Shown here: piece by piece, positions 28,882 through 38,325 of the stretch
Position numbering within the stretch: position 1 is the first letter of the stretch
Layout: each line of letters begins with the position of its first letter
Source of the DNA: a virus
Virus record (IMG/VR): IMGVR_UViG_3300033994_001671
Coordinates: 1-64,000 of that record
Length of the DNA stretch: 64,000 nucleotides
Direction: 5' to 3' (one strand)
The notes under the pieces: generated by a model
Database searches by the model: none
The model's input: only the letters and a program-made list of their open reading frames with translations
Told to the model about the DNA's origin: nothing
Made by a program: the position numbers and the translations under genes

Positions 28882-30728
28882 TGCCAATCCCACCGAATAA
28901 AATAAAATACTCAACGTCCTTTCATCCTAATACGATTAAAGTTAAGGATTGGGTTTTGGGTATTAATGAAGGTGCGGAATACGGGCCAACAAGTGTTACA
29001 GGATTTTGGAATTCTATTATACCACCATCAGGTGGTTATACCATGTATGGAAACAAGGCAGTTGCTGGACCATCCATAGTGGTTGCTCAAAACGACTCAG
29101 AACTTATTGGTTTTACACAAGGATTTGCGGGACAAACATTTAATACTGCTAACGAAGCGTTAGGATGGTACACAGGACAAACAGGTCTTATTTGTGTTAA
29201 CCTTGATTACCCTGATATTATAACTGACGGATTAACATTATTACTTGATGCTGGTTATGTTTCATCATACCCAAGAAGTGGTTCACGATGGGATGATTTA
29301 AGTTTTAGTGGTAACAACGGAACACTAATTAATACTCCAACATTCAATTCAAGTAACAACGGATACCTCACATTTAACGGAAGTAATCAATATGTTAATG
29401 TTGCAGGTACTCCTGTTGGAATAACGGCATATACCAAAAACATTTGGTTTTATCTAAACTCAACGGCTGATAATAATTTATTAAGTAGTGATACTGGTGG
29501 ACACTTTATGTTCTTTGCAGGTTCAAATAAATTATATTGTGGACATTCTGATTGGGGTAATTATACGGTTTTCCCATCGGTCACTAACTTTAGTAATGGG
29601 GTGTGGTATAATGCGTGTGTAACTTTTGATACCATAAATGGATTTGTATTGTATGTTAATGGTGTTCAGGATAGTACATACACCACTCAAAAGACACCTA
29701 TAGGGGGTAATGGTTCAACAAGGATAGGAGCGTTTGGTGATGGAGGTAATCTATTAAATGGTAGGGTTTCAGTTGCTATGACTTACAATAGAGTATTAAG
29801 TTCTACTGAAGTATTAAAAAATTACAATTCATTTTCGTCAAGATTTATTTCACCATCACCTACTCCGACAACAACAATAACCCCTACACCTACAATGACA
29901 GTTACCCCGACGATAACTCCAACAAATACTCAAACACCGACAAATACAATTACTCCAACACCTTCCATAACTCCGACTAGAACTGTAACACCTACCCAAA
30001 CACAGACACCGACAAATACGATTACTCCAACACCAACAAGTGTGGGTGGGGTAATTAGTGGTAATTTATTTATGAAGTTAGATGCTACTAATTATGTTAG
30101 TGGTACTTGGACTGATGAAACGGGAAATGGAAATAATGCAACTATTAATGGTGCCACTTGGTTGTCTACTGACGGAGGTATTTTTGATTTAAATGGGACT
30201 AGTAATACAATAAGTATACCTCATACTGCTAATCTTAGTTTAAATACTACAACCCAAAGAACAATACAAGTTTGGGTTAAATTTGACGTTTTACCTAGTT
30301 CAGGTCAACAAGTTCCGGTCTTTGGAAAACTATCCAGTTCATTTGGATTTGATGGGTATTGGGGTGGGTTATTCTCGAATGCTGGCGTTGTGAGGGTAGT
30401 TACAAATGGAACGGGGGTTCAAAAAATATCCGACTCTACGTTAACCGTTTCAATTAATACTTGGTATTTATTTACATTTGTTTCACGAATTACCTCAACT
30501 GCTAATACCACCAAAGTGTATATTAATAATACCGAATATATAACAACCGCTCATGGTACTGATACATATAGTGAAACTAACCCTCTTTATTTGGGTTACA
30601 TTGGTACTGGTATATCATCACTTTATTTAAATGGTAAAATAGGTGCCTGTTATTTTTATACCACAGGATTAACCGCCAGTGATGTAACAACAAACTATAA
30701 TAATACTAAATCAAAATATGGATTATAA
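28881..30728 (+). CDS. Fibre/adhesin with two LamG-like lectin domains joined by a Thr-Pro linker
   Basis: 615-aa protein. An N-terminal domain (1-110) precedes a concanavalin A/LamG-like fold at about 115-310 (DGLTLLLDAG, later NQYVNVAG and RIGAFGDGG), a Thr/Pro linker at about 324-387, and a second LamG-like domain at about 395-615 (LFMKLDATNYVSG, then YTTGLTASDV). LamG-like domains bind glycans, so the protein is a candidate receptor-binding fibre with two lectin heads. Start chosen at the ATG in TAATG (28881) rather than an upstream ATG at 28851, because it is coupled to the preceding stop. Followed by the PA14-like gene after 5 bases. Confidence 0.8.
   Translation: MPIPPNKIKYSTSFHPNTIKVKDWVLGINEGAEYGPTSVTGFWNSIIPPSGGYTMYGNKAVAGPSIVVAQNDSELIGFTQGFAGQTFNTANEALGWYTGQTGLICVNLDYPDIITDGLTLLLDAGYVSSYPRSGSRWDDLSFSGNNGTLINTPTFNSSNNGYLTFNGSNQYVNVAGTPVGITAYTKNIWFYLNSTADNNLLSSDTGGHFMFFAGSNKLYCGHSDWGNYTVFPSVTNFSNGVWYNACVTFDTINGFVLYVNGVQDSTYTTQKTPIGGNGSTRIGAFGDGGNLLNGRVSVAMTYNRVLSSTEVLKNYNSFSSRFISPSPTPTTTITPTPTMTVTPTITPTNTQTPTNTITPTPSITPTRTVTPTQTQTPTNTITPTPTSVGGVISGNLFMKLDATNYVSGTWTDETGNGNNATINGATWLSTDGGIFDLNGTSNTISIPHTANLSLNTTTQRTIQVWVKFDVLPSSGQQVPVFGKLSSSFGFDGYWGGLFSNAGVVRVVTNGTGVQKISDSTLTVSINTWYLFTFVSRITSTANTTKVYINNTEYITTAHGTDTYSETNPLYLGYIGTGISSLYLNGKIGACYFYTTGLTASDVTTNYNNTKSKYGL
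29852..30043 (+). repeat. Thr-Pro linker coding repeat
   Basis: Low-complexity stretch encoding the TPTxTITPTP-type linker between the two LamG-like domains. Same composition as linkers at 26092, 37519 and 55916. Confidence 0.8.
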
Positions 30729-30733
30729 ATAAA

Positions 30734-31597
30734 ATGGCAACATCACGACCTTTTGCATATAATACAGGCTCAACAATTTCAGGGACAGAACAAGTTGGAA
30801 GTATTGCTATTGGATACCCAACAAGTGGTTTTACATCCACAGGTTTAAGATGGTGGAATGGGCCTGATGAAGATTTGGGATATGTTATTGCTCACACCGT
30901 ACCGTCAGGAACACAACCAAATCCTGTTGGAGTTCCTGCTTATATCGGTTTTTGGAGAACACCAAGTAAGACAGATAATAACTTTATTAGTTTATCTCAG
31001 TATGTATCAAGTTTTACCGGAACACCACAAACATTTGCAAGTGCTTCAGCGGCTAAGACATGGTTAAACTCGGCGGGATATTGGACATCTTGGGATTTAA
31101 GTTATACTGCAGGAGTATTTAAAACAACTTATAGTGGGTACTTTAATGATAATGTTAATTTCTTTGCAACCGCAACTCCCGCATCAGTAGGTGGAAATCC
31201 TGCGACTTCAGTACAAACCACCGAGATAACAGAACCCCCAACCAGTGACGGTGAGAATTTCAGTTGTCAATGGTTAGGTTATTTCAAACCAACTACTACA
31301 GAAACTTACACATTCTTTACTTCATCTGATGATGCTTCCTATGTTTGGGTTGGTAGTAATAGTATTTCAGGATTTACAACAACAAACTCAACAGTTAATA
31401 ACGGTGGATTACATGGGACACAAGAACGTTCAGGTACAATTGCCTTAACTGCTGGTACATATTATCCGTTACGAGTACAATTTGGAGAACTAAGTGGTGG
31501 TGACGTGATGACTTTTAGTTATTCAACTCCGACTATAACAAAAACAACCAACGTAACAGGTTTAATTTTTTATAATTTGGTAACAAGCGGATTTTAA
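30734..31597 (+). CDS. PA14-domain fibre/adhesin protein
   Basis: 287-aa protein whose C-terminal half (about 170-280) matches a PA14/GLEYA beta-barrel: WLGYFKPTTTETYTFFTSSD, then ASYVWVG, then TAGTYYPLRVQFGELSGGD. PA14 domains commonly bind carbohydrates. The N-terminal half carries GYVIAHTVPSGTQPNP and a WRTPSKT stretch of unknown fold. Begins 5 bases after the LamG-like gene, with the sequence TATAAATA (T4 late promoter-like) ending 2 bases before its ATG. Last gene before the glycosyltransferase operon. Inferred to be a glycan-binding fibre tip or accessory. Confidence 0.78.
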   Translation: MATSRPFAYNTGSTISGTEQVGSIAIGYPTSGFTSTGLRWWNGPDEDLGYVIAHTVPSGTQPNPVGVPAYIGFWRTPSKTDNNFISLSQYVSSFTGTPQTFASASAAKTWLNSAGYWTSWDLSYTAGVFKTTYSGYFNDNVNFFATATPASVGGNPATSVQTTEITEPPTSDGENFSCQWLGYFKPTTTETYTFFTSSDDASYVWVGSNSISGFTTTNSTVNNGGLHGTQERSGTIALTAGTYYPLRVQFGELSGGDVMTFSYSTPTITKTTNVTGLIFYNLVTSGF

Positions 31598-31653
31598 AAA
31601 CTAAAACTTATTAATTTATTTCTTTAATTTTTATTTAAAATTAATACTTTTTG

Positions 31654-31668
31654 TGTAAAACATTTACA
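31654..31668 (+). promoter_or_regulatory. Short inverted repeat over the start of the glycosyltransferase operon
   Basis: TGTAAA (31654-31659), ACA spacer, TTTACA (31663-31668); the last base is the A of the ATG. The 70-base gap before this operon has no GC-rich hairpin, and contains a TACTTTTTG close to, but one base longer than, the host -7 element. Possible operator; weak. Confidence 0.25.
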
Positions 31669-32912
31669 TGAAAATTTTTATACAAGTTGCCTCTTACAGA
31701 GACCCCCAACTAATCCCAACTATACAGTCAGCATTGGAAAATGCTAAACGACCTGAAAACTTAGTTTTTGGTATTGCTCGTCAGTTTCATCCTGATGATA
31801 ATTTTGATAATTTAGATGAATATAGGAATGATGAAAGATTTAGAATAATCGATATTCCATACACCGAATCCAAAGGAGCTTGTTGGGCAAGAAATCAAAT
31901 ACAACAAGTATATGGTAAGGAAACTTACACTCTTCAAATTGACTCACACATGAGGTTTGCTCAAAATTGGGATGATGAGATGATTAAGATGGTTAAACAA
32001 CTTCAAAAGAAAGGATATAAGAAACCTTTATTAACAGGTTATGTTTCATCCTTTGACCCTGACAATGACCCCAACCTACGTGTTAACGAACCATGGAGAA
32101 TGGCGTTTGATAGATTTATTCCTGAAGGTGCGGTTTTCTTTTTACCTGAAACAATTCCTGGTTGGCAAAATTTAACTGAACCTGTTACCGCAAGATTTTA
32201 CTCGGCTCACTTCTGTTTTACTCTTGGAAAATTTGCTAAAGAAGTTCAACACGACCCTGAGTTTTATTTTCATGGTGAAGAGATTTCAATCGCTGCAAGA
32301 GCATACACTCATGGATATGATTTATTCCACCCACATAAAGTTTTAATTTGGCATGAATATACTCGTAAGGGTAGAACTAAACAATGGGATGACGATAAAC
32401 AATGGGTTGATAAGAATAATTTTGCTCATAAGAAAAATCGTTCTCTATTCGGTATGGATGGTGAGGAAGATATGAATCACGGGAAGTATGGGTTTGGTAA
32501 AGTTAGAACTTTAAGAGATTATGAAAAATATTCAGGTCTTTTATTTTCAAAGAGAGCCGTTCAACAATATACGTTAGATAAAGGTTATCCACCAAATCCA
32601 AATAACTTCAATTCAGAAGAAGAATGGTTAAAGTCATTTACATCGGTATTCAAACATTGTATTGATATTGGGTTTACTCAAGTACCTGAAAAGGATTATG
32701 ACTTTTGGGTTGTTGCGTTCCATAATGAATTAGATGAAACCATTTACAGACAAGATGCTGATAAAGGTGAGGTTGATAGAATGTTAAGAGACCCTGATGG
32801 TTATTGTAAAGTTTGGAGAGAGTTCTTAACTGATTCAAAACCTAAATATTGGGTTGTTTGGCCTCACTCGGAATCTAAAGGATGGTGTGATAGAATAACA
32901 GGAAATTTATAA
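31668..32912 (+). CDS. Glycosyltransferase, GlcNAc-transferase family-like
   Basis: 414-aa protein resembling the Glycosyltransferase (GlcNAc) family, whose eukaryotic members include the cytosolic enzyme that adds GlcNAc to hydroxyproline of Skp1. Visible features: N-terminal strand MKIFIQVASYRDPQL, then ESKGACWARNQIQ, the metal-binding D92-S-H94 (LQIDSHMRF), an HFCFTLGKF segment, and FHGEEISIAARAYTHGYDLF followed by HPHKVLIWHEY. No membrane anchor or signal, so it acts in the cytosol. First gene of a five-gene glycosyltransferase run embedded between fibre genes. Substrate is unknown; virion fibres are the leading inference, with nucleic acid or host glycan as alternatives. Confidence 0.82.
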   Translation: MKIFIQVASYRDPQLIPTIQSALENAKRPENLVFGIARQFHPDDNFDNLDEYRNDERFRIIDIPYTESKGACWARNQIQQVYGKETYTLQIDSHMRFAQNWDDEMIKMVKQLQKKGYKKPLLTGYVSSFDPDNDPNLRVNEPWRMAFDRFIPEGAVFFLPETIPGWQNLTEPVTARFYSAHFCFTLGKFAKEVQHDPEFYFHGEEISIAARAYTHGYDLFHPHKVLIWHEYTRKGRTKQWDDDKQWVDKNNFAHKKNRSLFGMDGEEDMNHGKYGFGKVRTLRDYEKYSGLLFSKRAVQQYTLDKGYPPNPNNFNSEEEWLKSFTSVFKHCIDIGFTQVPEKDYDFWVVAFHNELDETIYRQDADKGEVDRMLRDPDGYCKVWREFLTDSKPKYWVVWPHSESKGWCDRITGNL

Positions 32913-32915
32913 GAT

Positions 32916-33626
32916 ATGAAATTTACATTTGCTACTTTTTGTTTTGGTGAAAGATATTATAACCAAGTTAATAGATTTATTGGTGATATCGTAGAATCGG
33001 ATTATAAAACAAATTTGGTTGTTATTACCGATGACCCAAGTAAGATTAATAATCAAGAATTTGTTCACACTTTCAACATTAATGATTTTAATCCAAATTA
33101 TTTGGAGTATGCTAAAAACTACTATGATTTTGATTTTTCAGTTAAGAGATATTCGTTAAGAGCTGCTTTAAGTATTGGTTTTACTAAAATGATTTTAGTT
33201 GATTGTGATATGAGAGTTAACCCATCTTTCTTTAATGAAGAAAAGATTTTAGGAGCGTTTGATGAGAATTGTTTATCAGGGCCAGTAACATATAATTTTA
33301 ACGAACAAGTTCATACCAATAGTGAATTAGGTAGACGATTACTTGAGTATGAAAAGTATTTCAATCATGAGGTTAATAAAGATAAGTTGGAGGTTATGCC
33401 TGAAGATTGTATCCAATACTTGAGTATTGATGAAGATAAGTTTAATAGTTTTTTAGATACTTGGGACAAGTGTATCGAATATAAAAAAGAAAAAGGTTTG
33501 AGAAACATACCCGCAGGTAACATAGACGAGATGTGTTTCTCGGCGTTATCTAATGGAATTGAAATAAAAAATAACGCTTATAAAGCATCAAATATAATAT
33601 ACGCAGAACATGACAAATGGTACTAA
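32916..33626 (+). CDS. Glycosyltransferase-like protein (GT-A, DxD)
   Basis: 236-aa soluble protein. Strand-helix pattern with a KMILVDCDMRVN segment places a DxD motif at D96/D98, as in GT-A glycosyltransferases that bind nucleotide-sugars through a divalent metal. An ASP-rich VVITDDPSK strand precedes it. The C-terminus contains GNIDEMCFSAL, a position where GT-8/HtrL-like enzymes carry acceptor-site acids. Starts 3 bases after the preceding gene and overlaps the next by 17 bases. Specificity cannot be read from the sequence. Confidence 0.62.
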   Translation: MKFTFATFCFGERYYNQVNRFIGDIVESDYKTNLVVITDDPSKINNQEFVHTFNINDFNPNYLEYAKNYYDFDFSVKRYSLRAALSIGFTKMILVDCDMRVNPSFFNEEKILGAFDENCLSGPVTYNFNEQVHTNSELGRRLLEYEKYFNHEVNKDKLEVMPEDCIQYLSIDEDKFNSFLDTWDKCIEYKKEKGLRNIPAGNIDEMCFSALSNGIEIKNNAYKASNIIYAEHDKWY

Positions 33627-34464
33627 AATAATTTCAGCAATTTATGAATTAAAATATGTTGAAGGGATTAATAGTGAAAGATATAAAAATTTTCCATTAT
33701 TGGTTGCAACGATTAAAAACATAATTTATCCTGAATATCGTTACGTAATTTATACTGACCAAAATTCATATGATAAGTTTAATTTAAAGTATGAATTTAA
33801 TTTCCCAAATGTTGAATTTAAATTTAAAGAATTAAATACATCTGAAACTTGTGAATTAATTGACAGAATTAGAACTCAAGAATTATCAGGTGGAATTAAC
33901 TATGATAGAATTTATTGTGTAAACAATTATTTGGAAGTTGTTTTAAATAAACTTCAATTCTTAATTGATGAGTCACATGATTGTGATAATATCTTTTGGA
34001 TTGATGCTGGTTTGATTGGAACATCTTGTCATGACGGGTGGAGAGATTATATGGCTCCGTTAATTAACTCAAAAAACTTTTTGGATAAGGTGGTTGATAA
34101 GATAAATCAACATGGATTTATCCATTTAAAAGGTAATTCAATTGTCATGAATTATGAAACGGTTGCTAAGTTTAACGACCTATTTGGTGTTGAATTAAAG
34201 GTTGTTCCTGGATGTCTATTTGGTGGAACATCAGAAAAAGTTAGACATATTTTAGACGGATATTTAGACATTTTTAATCAATACTTAACCACACATAACC
34301 AACTTATTAGTGAACAAGAGGTTCTTACGGCTATTACAGGTAAACATTCGGATGAATGTCACGCTTTTGAATTTGGTGATTGGTTAGACTTACAAAAAGC
34401 GTTTTTAGACATTTTAGACATTTATGATGAGACAAAATATGTAAGGGAGAAGTGTTATGTTTAG
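33610..34464 (+). CDS. HtrL/YibB (WlaTC)-like putative glycosyltransferase
   Basis: 284-aa protein resembling the HtrL/YibB/WlaTC family found in surface-polysaccharide loci. Characteristic stretch is NIFWIDAGL (about 128-135, key D132), preceded by a YVIYTD strand and followed by a GGTSEKV loop and SEQEVLTAI. Shares the FWIDAGL motif with the N-terminal half of the 35017 protein, so the two are likely paralogues. No membrane segment. Overlaps both neighbours (17 and 8 bases), showing a tightly coupled operon. Activity is inferred from family context. Confidence 0.65.
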   Translation: MTNGTKIISAIYELKYVEGINSERYKNFPLLVATIKNIIYPEYRYVIYTDQNSYDKFNLKYEFNFPNVEFKFKELNTSETCELIDRIRTQELSGGINYDRIYCVNNYLEVVLNKLQFLIDESHDCDNIFWIDAGLIGTSCHDGWRDYMAPLINSKNFLDKVVDKINQHGFIHLKGNSIVMNYETVAKFNDLFGVELKVVPGCLFGGTSEKVRHILDGYLDIFNQYLTTHNQLISEQEVLTAITGKHSDECHAFEFGDWLDLQKAFLDILDIYDETKYVREKCYV

Positions 34465-35020
34465 TCTTAACATTGTTTGTACTTCAATTGGGAGAGAAAC
34501 TCTACCAAGATTAATTGAGTCATTCAAAGACCAATTAGACCCAACAGATATTTTTACAATAATCTCAGATATTAATCACGACTTTGTTTCAGAAGTATTA
34601 TCAAGATATGAGTTTAAATTCAAAGTTAATCACATATTAAATCAAGGGGAACAAAAATGGAAATACGGACATCCGTTAATTAATGAAAACATTAATTCAT
34701 TAGAAGGTGATTTTATAATGTTTGCCGATGATGATGATAGATACACTGAAGACGCATTTAAAGTAATCAAAGAAACTATTAAAGATAAAAACAAATTATA
34801 CATATTCAAACACAATTGGTTAGGTGATATTAATTGGAGATTAAAAGATTTCACAAGAGGTAATGTAGGGAAATGTATGGGAGTGATTCCAAACACACAT
34901 AATTTACCGATGTTCCAAGAAGATGTTTTTGGGGATGTTATTTTTTATGAAGAGATAGGTCAAATGTTTGAAAGTGAATTTGTTGATTACATAATCTATA
35001 AAGTTAGACATACGGAATGA
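34457..35020 (+). CDS. Family 2-like glycosyltransferase (short)
   Basis: 187-aa GT-A protein: N-terminal strand LNIVCTSIGRETLPRLIES, then GDFIMFADDDDRY with four consecutive Asp (D91-D94) forming the nucleotide-sugar/metal site. It is shorter than usual GT2 enzymes (about 230-300 aa), with little beyond the nucleotide-binding half, so its acceptor domain may be provided by a partner. Overlaps the preceding gene by 8 bases and the next by an ATGA overlap. Confidence 0.72.
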   Translation: MFSLNIVCTSIGRETLPRLIESFKDQLDPTDIFTIISDINHDFVSEVLSRYEFKFKVNHILNQGEQKWKYGHPLINENINSLEGDFIMFADDDDRYTEDAFKVIKETIKDKNKLYIFKHNWLGDINWRLKDFTRGNVGKCMGVIPNTHNLPMFQEDVFGDVIFYEEIGQMFESEFVDYIIYKVRHTE

Positions 35021-36687
35021 GTAATATTACATTAGTTACAGGATTGTGGAATATTGGAAGAGAAAATCTTGAAGAAGGTTGGTCTCGTTCTTTTTCACAT
35101 TATTTAGAAAAATTTGAACAACTATTAAAAGTTGAAGAAAACTTAATAATTTTTGGTGAAAAGGAATTGGAGGAATTTGTTTGGGAAAGAAGAGACCAAA
35201 GTAATACCCAATTTATTTTAAGAGATAAGAGTTGGTTTGTTGAAAATGACTTTTACAATAAAATACAAGAAATTAGAAATAATCCTGAATGGTATAATCA
35301 ATCAGGGTGGTTAAAAGAATCAACACAAGGTAGATTGGAAATATACAATCCACTTGTTATGTCAAAAATGTTTATATTAAATGATGCAAGGATTTTTGAT
35401 AAGTTTAATTCAGAGTTTTTATTTTGGATTGACGCTGGACTTACAAATACTGTTCACCCCGGATATTTCACACATGATAAGGTGTTAGATAATTTAAGTA
35501 AGTATATAGATAAGTTTACATTTGTTTGTTTTCCATACGATGCAAGTAATGAGATACACGGATTTTCATATCCAAAGATTAATCAGTGGGCTGAAGATGA
35601 TGTAAAAAAAGTTGCTCGTGGTGGATTTTTTGGAGGTCCTAAAGAAACCATATCACAGATGAATGGTGAATACTATAACCTATTGAATGATACACTATCA
35701 AGTGGGTACATGGGAACGGAAGAGTCAATATTTTCAATAATGGTTTATAAGTTAAGTGAATACATAAATTATTTTGAAATTGAATATAATGGTTTATTTG
35801 GGAAATTCTTTGAGGATTTAAAAGATGATGTTTTAGTTAAAAAGACAGAGTTTGTTAAAATTCAAAATGATTTAGATATAGATAAAGTTGCGTTGTATGT
35901 AATAACATTCAATTCACCAAAACAATTTGAAACATTAATTAAATCTATGATTGAATATGATAGGGATTTCTTGGAAAAACCAAAGAAATTTTTATTGGAT
36001 AACTCTACAGATTTATCAACAACTGAAGAATACTTAAAACTTTGTAAAGAATATGACTTTGAACATATTAAAAAAGATAACATAGGTATTACAGGTGGAA
36101 GACAATGGACTGCGGAACACTTTGATGAAACGGGGTTGGACTATATGTTATTCTTTGAGGATGATATGTTTTTTTACTCACAAAAAAATGAAGTGTGTAG
36201 AAATGGGTTTAACAGATATGTAAGTAATCTATATCAAAAAAGTTTAGAGATAGTTAACAAAGAAAACTTTGATTTTTTAAAATTAAATTTTTCAGAGTTT
36301 TATGGTGATAATAGTACTCAGTGGAGTTGGTATAATGTTCCACAAAATTTCAGAGAACAACATTGGCCAAAAAATCCAAGATTACCTCAACAGGGTTTAG
36401 ACCCAAATGCTCCAAAAACAAAATTCAACGAGATTAAAACACATAAAGGTTTACCATACGCTTCAGGTGAAATTTATTTGTGTAACTGGCCAATAATCCT
36501 TTCAAAAAGTGGGAGTTATAAATGTTATTTGGAAACAAAATATCAACACCCATATGAACAAACTTTAATGTCTCATAACTTCCAAAACACAATTAAAGGT
36601 AAATTAAAACCAGGTATTTTATTACTCACTCCTACCGAACATGATAGATTTGAACATTATGATAGTAATTTAAGAAAAGAATGTTGA
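35017..36687 (+). CDS. Two-domain putative glycosyltransferase: HtrL-like plus GT2-like
   Basis: 556-aa fusion. The first 270 residues carry LFWIDAGL (about 136-142, D139) and GGPKETISQMNGEYYNLLND, as in the HtrL/YibB-like gene two positions upstream. From about residue 290 a second domain begins (VALYVITFNSPKQFETLIKS), with GITGGRQWTAEHF and an acidic LFFEDDMFF (about 380) as in GT2 enzymes. A bifunctional enzyme could add two sugars in sequence. No signal or membrane segment. Last gene of the glycosyltransferase run; followed by a 29-base gap containing a TATTTAT element and then by fibre genes. Confidence 0.7.
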   Translation: MSNITLVTGLWNIGRENLEEGWSRSFSHYLEKFEQLLKVEENLIIFGEKELEEFVWERRDQSNTQFILRDKSWFVENDFYNKIQEIRNNPEWYNQSGWLKESTQGRLEIYNPLVMSKMFILNDARIFDKFNSEFLFWIDAGLTNTVHPGYFTHDKVLDNLSKYIDKFTFVCFPYDASNEIHGFSYPKINQWAEDDVKKVARGGFFGGPKETISQMNGEYYNLLNDTLSSGYMGTEESIFSIMVYKLSEYINYFEIEYNGLFGKFFEDLKDDVLVKKTEFVKIQNDLDIDKVALYVITFNSPKQFETLIKSMIEYDRDFLEKPKKFLLDNSTDLSTTEEYLKLCKEYDFEHIKKDNIGITGGRQWTAEHFDETGLDYMLFFEDDMFFYSQKNEVCRNGFNRYVSNLYQKSLEIVNKENFDFLKLNFSEFYGDNSTQWSWYNVPQNFREQHWPKNPRLPQQGLDPNAPKTKFNEIKTHKGLPYASGEIYLCNWPIILSKSGSYKCYLETKYQHPYEQTLMSHNFQNTIKGKLKPGILLLTPTEHDRFEHYDSNLRKEC

Positions 36688-36695
36688 TTTTTTGA

Positions 36696-36702
36696 TATTT
36701 AT
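36696..36702 (+). promoter_or_regulatory. TATTTAT element upstream of 36717 gene
   Basis: Exact TATTTAT, 14 bases before the ATG at 36717, in the gap between the glycosyltransferase operon and the next fibre genes. Candidate late promoter core. Confidence 0.45.
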
Positions 36703-36716
36703 TTAAAAAACTATTA

Positions 36717-37085
36717 ATGGAATTTTTTATTAACAAAGGTGCAACACTGCCTGTTCTTAAAATGCAAGTGGTTAAAGATGGTATTGCTGACATAACAGAG
36801 TTTATGTCATTAATAGAAAACTCGTTGATTTATTTTTCCATGATAGATGTTAAAACGGGAGGTTACAAGATTCTGAATAAGAAAGGAGGGTTTGTTGAAA
36901 AGACATTTATTGACCCAAACGCTGAGACAGAGTACTATGTTTATTATAAATTCACTTCAAGCGATACAAGTAGAGAGGGACTTTATGAAGGAGAGTTTGT
37001 TTTTATCACTGATACAGGAACTTATATTTTACCAATCAGAGAAAAACTTACGATAAAAATTGGTAATAGTTACGTATCTATTTAA
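36717..37085 (+). CDS. Small fibre-associated protein, paralogue of next gene's N-terminus
   Basis: 122-aa protein. Its start, MEFFINKGATLPVLKMQVVK, aligns with MEWFIKKNSTLPVFQVEISK of the 37087 gene, and both share a YYVYYKF/YYVNYQF strand and a (T/S)SRE-EGxF segment; it is therefore a free-standing version of that protein's first domain. Beta-rich, no signal. Possibly a fibre connector or cap assembled beneath the longer paralogue. Separated from it by a single base. Confidence 0.72.
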   Translation: MEFFINKGATLPVLKMQVVKDGIADITEFMSLIENSLIYFSMIDVKTGGYKILNKKGGFVEKTFIDPNAETEYYVYYKFTSSDTSREGLYEGEFVFITDTGTYILPIREKLTIKIGNSYVSI

Positions 37086-37086
37086 T

Positions 37087-38295
37087 ATGGAATGGTTTAT
37101 TAAGAAAAATTCAACGTTACCAGTTTTCCAAGTTGAGATATCAAAAGACGGAAGAAGTGATTTTGGTTTAGATGAAAATATTTCGGGTAATACAATTTTA
37201 ATTTCGGTATATGATGAAGTTAATAAGAAATATATTGTAGCGTCTAAAGAATGTTATATTACAACAAGTGCGTCTACTGTTAATCCTTTAGATATTACTT
37301 ATTATGTAAACTATCAATTTACAAGTAGAGAAACTAAAAATGAGGGTAAGTTTTTAGTTCAGTTTTTAAAACAATCATCTCAGGGTATTGTTATTATACC
37401 ATTACCTCAAAAAATTTATGTAAGTGTTCTTAGTAGTTTTAGTTTAAACTCTTACTCTTATCCGACTAATAATCCTTACATTATTGATAGACCATGTTGT
37501 AACGCACCAGCTCTACCTGCAACACCTACACCAACACCATCTATTACTCCAAGTGTTACTCCAACAATGTCTTTAACACCATCACTAACTCCAACTCTCA
37601 CACCTACAACAACTACAACACCTACATTTACTCCTACACCATCTATTACAACACCACAATATTATGCTTATGTATTCGCAGAACCACAAGATTCTTCGGC
37701 AAGTGGTTCGTTGTATGGATTAGGAAGTTATATGTATTACTTATCGGATGGTATAACACCTGATACTAATGTTAATTGGTACGGATGGGGTAACTCGGGA
37801 GCTCTTCCATTACCAACAAATCCAAACTACAGTTATATGATGAACAAATACTCATCATACTCAGGATTTACAGGTGGAACAGGAAACTTTGTTAAACCTA
37901 CAGACTTAAAAGGTGCGTTAAATCAATTCCCAAATACTATCAATGATAGTTTTGGATGTTTAATTAACCAATACACTTTTGAAACAATAGAAGTTAATAA
38001 TAGTGATATTAACACTAGTTTACAGTACATGTATACGATTTGGATACCACTTGATGGTGTCGGAGGAACTTTAAATAATATGAGTGTAAATGTTGGTTAT
38101 CAATCACAACCTTGTGACTTTGATATTTTAGCAACTCCTGACCCTAAAATTTCGGTTGGGGATATTACAATAACTCCAGGTGGAGCGATACCTGCGGGAA
38201 CTTATAGAGTATTATACTTATCAAACGATGGATTGTTACCTCCAAAACTTCCTGATAATAACAATTATTATTTCAAAGGGGTGTATAAAACCTAA
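37087..38295 (+). CDS. Modular fibre protein with Thr-Pro linker
   Basis: 402-aa protein. Residues 1-125 are the domain shared with the 36717 gene; a Cys pair (RPCCNAPA) precedes a Thr/Pro/Ser linker at about 145-190 ([20 protein letters not shown]); residues 193-402 begin YAYVFAEPQDSSAS and match the C-terminal domain of the 25870 protein ([14 protein letters not shown]). The start at 37087, one base after the upstream stop, is preferred over an in-frame start at 37060, because it aligns with the paralogue's MEFF. The protein is thus a recombination of one gene's head with another's tail through a common linker. Likely spike or short fibre. Confidence 0.75.
   Translation: MEWFIKKNSTLPVFQVEISKDGRSDFGLDENISGNTILISVYDEVNKKYIVASKECYITTSASTVNPLDITYYVNYQFTSRETKNEGKFLVQFLKQSSQGIVIIPLPQKIYVSVLSSFSLNSYSYPTNNPYIIDRPCCNAPALPATPTPTPSITPSVTPTMSLTPSLTPTLTPTTTTTPTFTPTPSITTPQYYAYVFAEPQDSSASGSLYGLGSYMYYLSDGITPDTNVNWYGWGNSGALPLPTNPNYSYMMNKYSSYSGFTGGTGNFVKPTDLKGALNQFPNTINDSFGCLINQYTFETIEVNNSDINTSLQYMYTIWIPLDGVGGTLNNMSVNVGYQSQPCDFDILATPDPKISVGDITITPGGAIPAGTYRVLYLSNDGLLPPKLPDNNNYYFKGVYKT
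37519..37659 (+). repeat. Thr-Pro linker coding repeat
   Basis: Low-complexity linker whose order [15 protein letters not shown] repeats that of 26092-26313, while DNA differs at many synonymous positions. Confidence 0.8.
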
Positions 38296-38325
38296 AAAAA
38301 AGATAATTATTAGTAAGTAAAAAAA

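Noticed and set aside
31645-31653. TACTTTTTG as a host-type -7 element before the glycosyltransferase operon.
   Set aside because: One base too long between TA and TTTG and no convincing TTG box at the right distance.
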